Source of the DNA: Frankiaceae bacterium
GTDB lineage: Bacteria > Actinomycetota > Actinomycetes > JADGOV01
DNA length: 36,037 bases
Assembly: GCA_017882785.1 (NCBI GenBank)
Contig: JADGOV010000021.1
Span: 1 to 36,037 of the forward strand
Direction: 5' to 3'
A program made the translations under genes and the position numbers. Below, one piece after another: positions 1-12,035 of the stretch. Below the pieces are notes generated by a model. That model worked only from the letters and a program-made list of their open reading frames with translations. It ran no database searches and was not told the origin of the DNA. The first letter of the stretch is position 1, and the number at the start of each line of letters is the position of its first letter.

Positions 1-7
1 CACTGTC

Positions 8-328
8 ATGTCCGCCTTGCCGCCGCCGTTGTTGTCAGTCAATGCGTGGGATCACAACGCAGCCTTGTGGTTCCCCCCTCTGGCATTGGGCCTACTGGAC
101 CTAGGACTTTGGTCCCTGGCACTAGCTGTCCTTAGCAATAAGTTGAGGTCCGGGAGCAATGTGGTTCTAAGAGGAAAGTGGAGGCCCAATAGCCCCAAGC
201 TGGCAGCAATCATTATGGGAGGCGCTCTGGCATTTGTGCCATTGTCCGGGGCAGTCTCAGCCTATCGAGTATGGCAGCAACAAGCCGCTACCGACGCCTT
301 CCCGCCAGATGTGGCGCAGCCCCTATAA
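8..328 (+). CDS. Hypothetical small membrane protein
   Basis: 106-aa ORF with two hydrophobic stretches ([46 protein letters not shown]); no family recognised. Confidence 0.35.
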   Translation: MSALPPPLLSVNAWDHNAALWFPPLALGLLDLGLWSLALAVLSNKLRSGSNVVLRGKWRPNSPKLAAIIMGGALAFVPLSGAVSAYRVWQQQAATDAFPPDVAQPL

Positions 329-551
329 GGCGCCACCAGCTCCGACTGGTTGCGGGACATTCACTCTCACCTATCACCTATGTACTGAGCGGTTCGAGTC
401 TGGATATCAGGGACAACTATGGGGGTTGAAAACGGGACGGTTAAGAACTCAACTGACTGAATCACAGTCGAAAGGAGCCGCTAATGTGCACCCGTCCGCT
501 TACGGAGGAGAGGACCACGTGAGATCCGTGCGATTGCAAGGAGGGACATAG

Positions 552-983
552 ATGAAGATACTAGTCTTTCTCCTGATCATCCTGGGAATTGGATATGCTG
601 GCTACCGCGCATACCAAGCCTCACAAGAAGAAACTCGGGAGGTACGGACGGTAAGATCCCTACCGCCATCTGTGCAACACGTGGTTGCAAAGATGGATGC
701 GAGTACACAGGTGACCTTTTTCAATGAATACGAGAAGAAGAAGAAGAAGATCTCCGTGGGATATCTCTTCTGGATCATAGGATTCCAGTACTTGTATTAC
801 GGAAAGGCGGGGCTGTGGTTTGCTTACTGGTTCACTCTAGGGGGCCTCGGCTTCTGGGCACTTGCGGACCTGGTCCGGATGCCGTCTATAGCTCGATCCG
901 CCAATGAGCAGATGGCGCGTCAAGCATTGCAGACTCTGCAGATCGGCGCCGCTTTCAGCGCTCCTGATCTCAATGCCACTTGA
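552..983 (+). CDS. TM2-domain-like membrane protein
   Basis: Strong SD AAGGAGG at 538-544; N-terminal TM helix; KKKKKISVGYLFWIIGFQYLYYGKAGLWFAYWFTLGGLGFWALADLVRMP resembles a TM2 domain. Confidence 0.7.
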   Translation: MKILVFLLIILGIGYAGYRAYQASQEETREVRTVRSLPPSVQHVVAKMDASTQVTFFNEYEKKKKKISVGYLFWIIGFQYLYYGKAGLWFAYWFTLGGLGFWALADLVRMPSIARSANEQMARQALQTLQIGAAFSAPDLNAT

Positions 984-1096
984 ACAATGTTGAGTTTCCT
1001 AAGGCTGGTGTTGCCTGTTTCCGGCGCACCAGCATTAGGTTCGAGTCGCCCGTGAATGATGAGTCGGAGGCCGGGAATCGCGGAGAGTGAAGCGTT

Positions 1097-1210
1097 ATGA
1101 AACCCAGAATTGGGAATCCCACCGCGATCATCATTGCCCTGACAGTGATTACTAGCATCGCGGCATGTGGGTCAAGCGGTACCTCGAAGCACACCATAGG
1201 AGACGCAGCG
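1097..1210 (+). pseudogene. Truncated lipoprotein N-terminus (signal peptide and lipobox only)
   Basis: MKPRIGNPTAIIIALTVITSIAACGSSGTSKHTIGDAAPAG has a typical lipobox; downstream sequence loses coding character and overlaps the opposite-strand HTH ORF. Confidence 0.45.
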
Positions 1211-1394
1211 CCTGCAGGCTCCGCAGGGCGAGGAATGCCTCCCAGTCCGCGATCTTGTATCGCAGAGACCGGCGACCCAGCCTGGTCGCCTTCGGGCCGT
1301 AGCCCGTCTCCCGCCATTCCTTGAGGGTGGCGATCGGCACGGAGTACCTGACCGAGATCTCCGCCGGTGTTGCCCACTCCTGTCGGCCCGTCAT
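1152..1394 (-). CDS. Helix-turn-helix (excisionase/AlpA-like) protein, possibly with altered C-terminus
   Basis: MTGRQEWATPAEISVRYSVPIATLKEWRETGYGPKATRLGRRSLRYKIADWEAFLA matches the HTH_17-type excisionase pattern. Confidence 0.6.
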   Translation of the reverse strand: MTGRQEWATPAEISVRYSVPIATLKEWRETGYGPKATRLGRRSLRYKIADWEAFLALRSLQALRLLWCASRYRLTHMPRC

Positions 1395-1982
1395 CCCTGG
1401 ACCTCTCCTCGACCACCGCCCTGTTGGCGGCCCCCACTCCTTCAGGGACGAGTGGGCGGGTGGACAGGGGAAGACGGCGGACGAATCTCGGCAGCCGTGA
1501 TCGCTACGCTCCCGGCAGCAACCTCGGGCAGGGTGACTTCAGCCTTTCCCCGCTGGGTCCGGGCTGCCGTTCATCCCAAGATGAGGCCCCGTGCCTCATG
1601 AGGCTGGGTCTTCTCCCGCTCCAGGTTGGCCCTGCCCGAGCAGCCATCTCGTGCATGATCGCTTCCAAGTCGACACCATCTGCGCGGTGGATCCGATCGT
1701 GGAGCTGCTCGACACCCGAGAATCGATACTGGTCGGATCAACACCCGGCTACGACGGCCACTCCGGTGCACTGTGGCGACGACCAAAGGGCGTCACTAGG
1801 GTGCGGTGCTGGGACAGGTCGGTCCGGTTGCTGTCGTACCCGCAGGTCGTCGCCGACACTCCGGTCGAACACCCGGGCACGTCTGCTGGTCAGCATGATG
1901 CGGATCGAAACCAGCTCGCTCAGGCCCGGGCACGTAAGTACTGGTCGAGGGTTGGACTGGAGTTGCACAGACGAACCGATGC

Positions 1983-1996
1983 AGGACTAAAGTCCC
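1983..1996. promoter_or_regulatory. DosR/DevR-like palindrome
   Basis: AGGACTAAAGTCCC, 13/14 match to the core GGGACTWWAGTCCC. Confidence 0.4.
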
Positions 1997-2101
1997 GTCT
2001 CCACGTGATCAAGGTATGTGTGCCCACCTTGAGGACCGTGGGCCTCAGGGTTGGGCTGATCGTTCGTCCAGCTTCCGTCCATCCCAGGTCTCGAACCCTA
2101 C

Positions 2102-2395
2102 CTAGGAGTGATCACTGCTCTCTCCAGGCTCATCTGGTAGCTGACCTGCAAGTATGTCTGTTGTGGATCTTTCTTGAGCGTCGTCAATCGGCGACACACT
2201 ACGGAAAGGTTTACCCTGGCTGTCGAAACTGCGCGGGACCCGCTTGAGCTGTCGGGTCATCGACCGGAACAGGAAGACGCAGCCGACGCAGAGCACGACG
2301 ATGACGAGCAAACCGACCGGCCCGGACTGGCCGGGGGCCACGTCGACGGCCAGCGGGAGGGCACACGCACCAAGAGCCACACCCCAGGATCGCAC
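2102..2395 (-). CDS. Conserved hypothetical membrane protein downstream of mca
   Basis: One TM segment (VGLLVIVVLCVGCVFLFRSM) followed by RQLKRVPRSFD; position matches the small gene beside mca in other actinobacteria. Confidence 0.6.
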   Translation of the reverse strand: MRSWGVALGACALPLAVDVAPGQSGPVGLLVIVVLCVGCVFLFRSMTRQLKRVPRSFDSQGKPFRSVSPIDDAQERSTTDILAGQLPDEPGESSDHS

Positions 2396-2434
2396 CGTGC
2401 CTCGCCGACGACGACGGCGGTGCCGATCCAGCTT

Positions 2435-3337
2435 TCAGGGTTGCCGCGAGAGGTTCAAGACGCTGCGTTGGGCACGGATGCCGGAAAAGAGGTCGGCCTC
2501 CGGCAACTCGGTGTCCACCAGGGACCGGGCCAACTGGTAGTCCTCCGTCGGCCAGGCGGCCCGTTGCACCTCCACCGGGCAGGCGAACCAGAAGCTGGCC
2601 GGGTCCACCTGGGTCGCATGCGCCAGAAGCGCCTTGTCTCGAGCCTCGAAGTACGCCCCGCAGGGCACCCGCGTCGTCACCCGGCCGGCGTCCTCCGGCT
2701 TGTCCTCCCAGCTGGACAGCCGCTCCACGTACGGCGATTCCAGGCCCATCCCGATCATGGCGTCGTGCAGCGCCTCGTACCGTTCCTTGTGGAAGGTCAT
2801 GTGGTAGTAGAGCTTCGCCGGCTGCCACGGCTCGCCCAGGTCCGGAGCGAAGGCCGGGTCGCCCGCCACCTCGAAGGCGAAGTCGCTGACCCGGTGGCAC
2901 ATGATGTGATCCGGGTGCGGATAGCCGCCCTTCTCGTCGTAGGTCAGCATGACGTGGGGCCGCTCCCGGCGCACCAGCTCCACCAGGGGGCGAGCCCCGT
3001 CGGCGACGTCGAGGGTGGCGAAGCTACCGGCTGGCAGTGGTGGAAGGGGGTCGCCTTCCGGCAGTCCGGAGTCGACGAAACCCAGCCAAAGCTGCCGCAC
3101 ACCGAGGATGGCCCTGGCCCGCTCCATCTCCCGCCGACGCACTGCCGGCAGGTCCGCGACGATCTCCGGACGGTCCATCGCCGGGTTGAGGATGGACCCA
3201 CGCTCGCCGCCGGTCAGGGTCGCGACGAGCACGTCGACGCCCTCGGCGGCGTAGCGGGCCATCGTCGCGGCGCCCTTGCTCGACTCGTCATCCGGGTGGG
3301 CGTGGACGGCCAGGAGTCGCAGCTGCTCGACGAACAC
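2435..3337 (-). CDS. mca: Mycothiol S-conjugate amidase
   Basis: LRLLAVHAHPDDESSKGAATMARYAAEGVDVLVATLTGGERGSILNP, LIM/PIG-L deacetylase family, Mca-like length (300 aa); GTG start. Confidence 0.95.
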   Translation of the reverse strand: MFVEQLRLLAVHAHPDDESSKGAATMARYAAEGVDVLVATLTGGERGSILNPAMDRPEIVADLPAVRRREMERARAILGVRQLWLGFVDSGLPEGDPLPPLPAGSFATLDVADGARPLVELVRRERPHVMLTYDEKGGYPHPDHIMCHRVSDFAFEVAGDPAFAPDLGEPWQPAKLYYHMTFHKERYEALHDAMIGMGLESPYVERLSSWEDKPEDAGRVTTRVPCGAYFEARDKALLAHATQVDPASFWFACPVEVQRAAWPTEDYQLARSLVDTELPEADLFSGIRAQRSVLNLSRQP

Positions 3338-3353
3338 GACACAATTGTCGCTG

Positions 3354-3743
3354 ATGACGACGCGTTCCCCGGTCGGTCGCTACGGCACCCGCCGCTCCCC
3401 TCGAATCTTCTACGCCGTCGGCGGTGCATTGCTCCTTGCCGTGACCGTCATCGCCGTGCTGCTGGGGCGGCACGCGAGCACCCCTGCGGTGAGCTCCGGC
3501 GTGCGTGCCTTCACCACCCACGAACGATCAGTCACGATCACCTTCGAGGTGCGGAAGCGGGCCGCCGCGGCCGCGGTCTGCATACTGCGGGCCCGGGACC
3601 GGGACGGTGCCGAAGTGGGTCGCCGCGAGGTGGCCGTCCCGGCCCGACCAGACGGTCAGCGCACGAGCGTGCTCAGCGAGACCGTGACCACCACCGGACG
3701 CCCGGTCACTGGTGAGCTCTACAGCTGCCACATAACCGGTTAG
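3354..3743 (+). CDS. DUF4307 membrane protein
   Basis: MTTRSPVGRYGTRRSPRIFYAVGGALLLAVTVIAVLLGRH... ending GELYSCHITG; divergent from mca, a conserved actinobacterial arrangement. Start moved to the ATG at 3354. Confidence 0.85.
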   Translation: MTTRSPVGRYGTRRSPRIFYAVGGALLLAVTVIAVLLGRHASTPAVSSGVRAFTTHERSVTITFEVRKRAAAAAVCILRARDRDGAEVGRREVAVPARPDGQRTSVLSETVTTTGRPVTGELYSCHITG

Positions 3744-3752
3744 CCTCGAAGC

Positions 3753-5413
<1,661 letters not shown>

Positions 5414-5420
5414 CCGACAG

Positions 5421-7559
5421 TCAGGTTCGGCGGCTGCGCTCGTCGCGTCGGTGCAGGGCGGCCAGCCGCTGGTTGTACGCCGCAAGTTCGTCGTCGGGGT
5501 CATCCGGGTCGTCGCGAACTGCGGCGCCGCGCGAACCGGCCCCGTCGGAGACGCCCCGGTCCGCCCAGGCGGCCCGCCGGGCCGCTGCCCGGTCCGCCCG
5601 CCGGTCGAACCGACGGGCTTCCCGCTCGTCGGCCCGCACCCACTGCACGACGACAATGCCGAGCACCGCCAAGGTGATGGGCTCACCGAGGGCCCAGCCG
5701 ATCCCGCCGCCGAGCTGTTGGTCGACGATCTGTGGATCTCCCCAGGTCCGGTGCAGCGAGGCGTAGTACGGCTCGGCGATCACTGACGTGCCGGAGAGCA
5801 GTGCGACGCCGAAGAAGGCGTGGAAGGCCATGACCACCAGCAGCAGGGGCAGCCGTGCCGCGTAGGGCACCCGCCGCGGCGCAGGGTCTATGCCGACCAA
5901 CACCCAGAAGAACAAGCCGCCGGCGGCTAGGAAGTGCACCTCCATGGCCAGGTGTCCCCAGTGGTTGCGCATGGCGTGCTCGAACAGGCCGCTGAAGTAC
6001 AGCCCGTACAGACTGAACACGAAGATCACCGATGCGACCAGCGGGTGGGTCAGCAGCCGAACAGGCCAGCTGTGGAACAGTGCCAGGAGGGTCTGCCTCG
6101 GCGGCCGTCCCCCCCGGCTGGACTCCGCGGGAAGCGTGCGGAGCGCCAGTGTCAGCGGGGCCCCTAGCACGCCCAACACCGGTGCCACCATGTTCAGCGC
6201 CATGTGCTGCACCATGTGCACGCTGAACAGGATCGGGGCATACCGGGCCACTCCACCGCTGGTGACCAGGAGAACGACGGCGAGTGAGCTGAACCAGGCC
6301 ACCGTCCGTCCTACCGGCCAGGTGTCACCGCGGCGGCGCAGCACCCGCAGTCCGGTCACGTACAGGGCGGCAGCGAGGGCGACGGCCGCGAGGAAGAACC
6401 CGTCCGGCCGGATGTCGAACAGCAACCGCGCCAGGGTAGGGGGCCGCGGCAGGTCGTAGCCAAGCACGAGCCGCGCCGGGCTGTAGCCGGCCACCGCAGG
6501 GTTACGCGGGATGGGCGGCGGGGTCTGGGCCAGCCCCACGGCGAGCCCGATCGTCGCCATCATGACGGCAACCTCCGCCGCCGCCAGCCGGATGAAGGCG
6601 CGGCCGGCACCGTCCGTCCGCAATGCCGGCAGCGTCCGCCGCCGGTGGGTCCAGCCGAAGCCGGCCAGGATCGCGAGCGCGGCGATCTTCCCGAGGACAA
6701 GCAGGCCGTACCGGGTGCTGAACAACTGGGGCACCCCGCCGAGCCCGACGAGAGCGTTGGCTACTCCGGACGCCCCGACGGCCACCAGCGACCAGAGGGC
6801 GAGCCGGCTGAAGCGGGGAACAGCCACCGGGAGCACCGCGGTGCTCCGCCGGGCGACCACGACCAGCGACGCCAGGCCGCCGACCCACAACGAGACCCCG
6901 ATCAGATGCACCAGCAGGCTGCTCGTGGCCAACGAGTGGTCGTCCGCCGCGCCGGAATGTCCGGCCAATGCCGGCGGTGCCAGGGCGGCGATGGCCCCGG
7001 CGAGGACCACAGCGGCGGCCCGGCCAGAGAGCAACCCGGGAGCCGCGATGGCCACGACGCCGGCCAGCACCGCCTGGATCAGCAGCGACCGCCCCTGCGC
7101 GGTGATGTCGGTGAACTGCACGAGTTGCGGACCGTCGAGGACGAGGTGCCCGGCCAGGTCGGAAAGCAGGAGGACGATCTGAGTCAGCGCCGCGATGGAC
7201 CAGAGGGCGGCCAGCCGGGACGCCGTACGCGCGCAGCGCAGTCCGAGCGCCGACAGCCGACCGCCGTCATAGGGCAGCAGGACCGCGGGCGCCAGCAGCA
7301 GTCCGACGGTGAGCACGCCGAGCCCGTCAGCTGCCAGCCGCATGACGGGCAGCAGCCACTCGATGAGCGGCCCCGCGTCGGGTATCCCCGCCGGCGCGGG
7401 CCGCGGGCGGCCACCACCGACGAACAGTGCAATCACCATCACCGTCACCGCGGAGACTGCCGCGACCAGCACCCATGACGGGCCGGGCACCTGCCGCTCG
7501 GGCGGTGCCGTCGGCCGCGGGGCGAGCGTCTTCACGCTCTCTTCCGCCGGCCCCACCAC
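5421..7559 (-). CDS. CopD-domain / CtaG cytochrome c oxidase assembly fusion membrane protein
   Basis: 712 aa, many TM helices; N-terminal CopD-like region and C-terminal CtaG-like SVHMVQHMALNMVAPVLGVLGAPLTLALR...MEVHFLAAGGLFFWVLVGIDPAP. Confidence 0.9.
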   Translation of the reverse strand: MVGPAEESVKTLAPRPTAPPERQVPGPSWVLVAAVSAVTVMVIALFVGGGRPRPAPAGIPDAGPLIEWLLPVMRLAADGLGVLTVGLLLAPAVLLPYDGGRLSALGLRCARTASRLAALWSIAALTQIVLLLSDLAGHLVLDGPQLVQFTDITAQGRSLLIQAVLAGVVAIAAPGLLSGRAAAVVLAGAIAALAPPALAGHSGAADDHSLATSSLLVHLIGVSLWVGGLASLVVVARRSTAVLPVAVPRFSRLALWSLVAVGASGVANALVGLGGVPQLFSTRYGLLVLGKIAALAILAGFGWTHRRRTLPALRTDGAGRAFIRLAAAEVAVMMATIGLAVGLAQTPPPIPRNPAVAGYSPARLVLGYDLPRPPTLARLLFDIRPDGFFLAAVALAAALYVTGLRVLRRRGDTWPVGRTVAWFSSLAVVLLVTSGGVARYAPILFSVHMVQHMALNMVAPVLGVLGAPLTLALRTLPAESSRGGRPPRQTLLALFHSWPVRLLTHPLVASVIFVFSLYGLYFSGLFEHAMRNHWGHLAMEVHFLAAGGLFFWVLVGIDPAPRRVPYAARLPLLLVVMAFHAFFGVALLSGTSVIAEPYYASLHRTWGDPQIVDQQLGGGIGWALGEPITLAVLGIVVVQWVRADEREARRFDRRADRAAARRAAWADRGVSDGAGSRGAAVRDDPDDPDDELAAYNQRLAALHRRDERSRRT

Positions 7560-8188
7560 AACCGGGCAACACCCCCGACCACGACCACGCCACCGATGAT
7601 CACTGCTAGGACCCTCGGGCCGCTGAGGAAACCGACCCGCTTGGGGCTGGCCCGATCGGGCACCGCGCTCGCCGGGCCTGGCCGGCTGGCTGGGCTGGTC
7701 GTCGGGGCCGGCGTCGCCGGTTTGTAGCTGAACTGGAACTGGCCCGACACGGGGTGCCCGTCCGCGGAGATGATCCGGAAGGCCACCGCGTACGGCCCGG
7801 CGGCACGCAGTCTCGGCAGCGGCGCCGTGGCGATGGCCCCGTGGACATGCAGCGGCCCGGCCTCCACTCGCTGCCCGTTGGGCGCGGTGACCGCGACGAC
7901 GTCGTAGCCGGCCTGGAGGTTCTCGCCGAAGACCAGCCGCACTGTCGCCGGCGAGGTCCGAACGACGGCACCCGCGGCGGGTTGGGTACCGAGCAGTCGG
8001 GCATGCGCCTGCGCCGGGGTGGCACTCATTCCTACCACGCCGACGGCCAGCACCCCGGCAGCGAGGGCCGCCCGAAGCGCGCCTGCCACGCCGGCCGGGC
8101 CGCCACGACCGCGAGGACGACCGCCCTCCGTCGGTGTCACCACCGCACCGACTCTAAGCGCACAGGCGGACCCGCACCGACAGGCCAC
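7532..8188 (-). CDS. CopC-domain copper resistance protein with C-terminal TM anchor
   Basis: Signal peptide ending PAQAHARLLGTQPAAGAVV; ADGHPVSGQFQFSY; C-terminal TM. Start could be internal (~8143). Confidence 0.9.
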   Translation of the reverse strand: MACRCGSACALRVGAVVTPTEGGRPRGRGGPAGVAGALRAALAAGVLAVGVVGMSATPAQAHARLLGTQPAAGAVVRTSPATVRLVFGENLQAGYDVVAVTAPNGQRVEAGPLHVHGAIATAPLPRLRAAGPYAVAFRIISADGHPVSGQFQFSYKPATPAPTTSPASRPGPASAVPDRASPKRVGFLSGPRVLAVIIGGVVVVGGVARLWWGRRKRA

Positions 8189-8216
8189 CCTCCCCGGGGC
8201 GGCTCGGCCGGCTTGC

Positions 8217-9803
<1,587 letters not shown>

Positions 9804-10174
9804 CCGGGCATCGTATCGGCGGCCGACCACGTGCAGGCTGGGCTCGTGCATGCTGCTGTGCCATACACAAGACCTCGTGCCCGAGGAGGTCGGGCCCGCG
9901 ATGGCGCCGGCGTGCGTGGCGGCGGGGCTGGGCGGCGCACCGTGCAGTCGGTCATGGCGCTGGTGCCGCGGGACTTCACCCCGACATCCACACCACCCGT
10001 CCTCGCCCCGACCTCGTCGTGGCCGGGGCGAGGCCGGTGGGCGACGGTCGTCCCCAGCCCTCAGCCGCCGGCATCCACGGGGTGGCCACACCCCCGTCGC
10101 ATCGCCTACGCGGCTACGCCGCTGCGCCGTCCTCCCACGCCGCCGGCCTGTAACCGTCGGCCAGGGTCGAGGCT

Positions 10175-10468
10175 CTACAGGCCGCCGTGGGCGATGCCCA
10201 TCGCCATCCCGAACCCGCCGGCGACGGCGCCGCAGATGGCGAACCAGCGCTGATTGGTGGAGGTCGACAGCATCTGCGTCACCGCGGCACAGGGCAGCGC
10301 CAGGGCCCCCAGCACCAGTCCGACGGCGTGCGCCGACTGCCAGTAGGCACTGATGGCCGCGATGGCGCCGAGAATCACCGTCACGTAGGCAGCGCTCCAG
10401 ACGCGGCGGTCGTCTCTGGAGCCGCTCCGCTGGGTCAACGATCCCGTCGCCGTGTTCGCCATGCTCAT
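10175..10468 (-). CDS. Hypothetical membrane protein
   Basis: 97 aa with three hydrophobic segments, between guaB3 and guaA on the same strand. Confidence 0.6.
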   Translation of the reverse strand: MSMANTATGSLTQRSGSRDDRRVWSAAYVTVILGAIAAISAYWQSAHAVGLVLGALALPCAAVTQMLSTSTNQRWFAICGAVAGGFGMAMGIAHGGL

Positions 10469-10519
10469 GATTGTTCCCTACCCGACGGCGTCACGGAAAG
10501 CCACCTGCGCAGGTCGGGA

Positions 10520-11707
10520 TCAGCCGCGCCCGGCGCCCATGCCCACGCCCTGAGACCTTTGCAGGGACTTGCCCTCGGTCTGCATCGCCGGCGCGACCAT
10601 GACCTCGGCGCGCTGGAACTCCTTGAGGTTCCCGTAGCCGGTGGTCGCCATGGAGGTACGCAGCCCTCCGAAGAGGTTCATCGTGCCGTCGTTGACCGGC
10701 GCCGGCCCGACGAGCAGTTCCTTCAAAGTGCCAAGCACCTCAGTCTTGACCCGCGCGCCTCGGGGCAGATCGGGGTGGAACGAGGCCATCCCCCAGTGGA
10801 AGCCCCGGCCGGGAGCCTCGATCGCCCGGGCCAGCGGCGACCCAATCATGACCGCGTCCGCCCCGCACGCGATCGCCTTCGCGATGTCCCCGCCGGTCCG
10901 CATGCCGCCGTCGGCGATGATGTGCACGTAGCGGCCGCCGGATTCGTCGAGGTAGCGCGCCCGGGCGCCGGCTGCGTCCGCGATGGCGGTGGCCATCGGA
11001 ACGCCCACCCCCAGCACACCGCGGGTGGTGCAGGCCTGCCCGGGGCCGACGCCGATCAGCAGGCCGGCCGCGCCGGTCCGCATGAGGTGCAGGGCGGTGG
11101 AGAACGAGGCGCAGCCACCCACAATCACCGGTACGTCCAACTCGGCGATGAACTTCTTGAGGTTCAGTGGCTCTGAGCGACTGGAGACGTGCTCCGCCGA
11201 GACCACTGTGCCCTGGATGACGAACACGTCGACGCCGGCTTCGAGCACCGCACGGTGGTAGCGCTCGGTCTTCTGCGGGGTGAGACTGGCGGCGGTGACC
11301 ACGCCCGCCGCGGAGATCTCGGAGATGCGCTGGCCGATCAACTCCTCGTGGATCGGCTCGGCGTAGAGCTCCTGCATGCGCTTGGTGGCGGTGGCGTCAT
11401 CAAGCGCCGCGATCTCCTCCAGGATGGGTGCGGGGTCGGCGTACCGCGTCCACAGCCCCTCCAGGTTGAGCACGCCCAACCCGCCGAGCCGGCCGATCTC
11501 GATCGCGGTGCGCGGCGAGACGACCCCGTCCATGGCACTGGCCAGCAGTGGCAACTCGAAGTGGTACGCGTCGATGTCCCACCCGATCGACACGTCCTCA
11601 GGGTCACGGGTGCGACGAGAGGGCACGATGGCGATGTCGTCGAAGCCGTACGCCCGCCGCCCGGTCTTGCCGATACCGATCTCGATCTCAGCCACCCGAG
11701 CCTCCAT
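10520..11707 (-). CDS. guaB3: GuaB3-family IMP dehydrogenase-related protein
   Basis: EIEIGIGKTGRRAYGFDDIAIVPSRRTRDPEDVSI...GVGPGQACTTRGVLGVGVPMATAIADAAGAR, typical of the actinobacterial GuaB3 paralogue. Confidence 0.93.
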   Translation of the reverse strand: MEARVAEIEIGIGKTGRRAYGFDDIAIVPSRRTRDPEDVSIGWDIDAYHFELPLLASAMDGVVSPRTAIEIGRLGGLGVLNLEGLWTRYADPAPILEEIAALDDATATKRMQELYAEPIHEELIGQRISEISAAGVVTAASLTPQKTERYHRAVLEAGVDVFVIQGTVVSAEHVSSRSEPLNLKKFIAELDVPVIVGGCASFSTALHLMRTGAAGLLIGVGPGQACTTRGVLGVGVPMATAIADAAGARARYLDESGGRYVHIIADGGMRTGGDIAKAIACGADAVMIGSPLARAIEAPGRGFHWGMASFHPDLPRGARVKTEVLGTLKELLVGPAPVNDGTMNLFGGLRTSMATTGYGNLKEFQRAEVMVAPAMQTEGKSLQRSQGVGMGAGRG

Positions 11708-11812
11708 CCGTTGCCACAGGTACGTCGGGTCCGCGCCCCTCGCCGAAGAGCCGCGTCGATCACCTGGAAACAGCCGAGTCTACTCGTCGGGACGGACGGT
11801 ACGGTCGCTCTC

Positions 11813-12019
11813 ATGCCGGAGCGCTACCGAGACCTGACCCCGATGGACACTCCGGCCACGCCGGTCCTCGTCGGCGGCACCGTGCTGTTCGCGGTCGCGT
11901 TGGTCGTCGTCCTCCTTGCTGGTGGTCCGGTCACCTGGCGGTGGATCTGCCTGTGCGGCATCGCCCTGGGGTTGATCGGCATTCCGCTGGCCCGCCGGAT
12001 GCAGCGATCCGGCAGCTGA
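11813..12019 (+). CDS. DUF2530-like small membrane protein
   Basis: MPERYRDLTPMDTPATPVLVGGTVLFAVALVVVLLAGGPVTWRWICLCGIALGLIGIPLARRMQRSGS. Confidence 0.75.
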   Translation: MPERYRDLTPMDTPATPVLVGGTVLFAVALVVVLLAGGPVTWRWICLCGIALGLIGIPLARRMQRSGS

Positions 12020-12035
12020 GAGAGGCGGCGCCCGG

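Noticed and set aside
1036-1060. GGTTCGAGTCGCC, tRNA T-arm-like string
   Set aside because: No acceptor, D-arm or anticodon arm could be assembled around it; similar strings near 393 and 2090 fail the same test.
1591-2247. 218-aa plus-strand ORF
   Set aside because: No recognisable domain; overlaps several equally unconvincing ORFs and the conserved gene downstream of mca.
3338-3353. ACAATTGT palindrome in the 16-bp mca/DUF4307 divergent gap as a regulator site
   Set aside because: Only 8 bp and AT-rich promoter-like; insufficient to claim an operator.
2174-3715. 513-aa plus-strand ORF over mca
   Set aside because: Antisense to a clear Mca; no domain signal.
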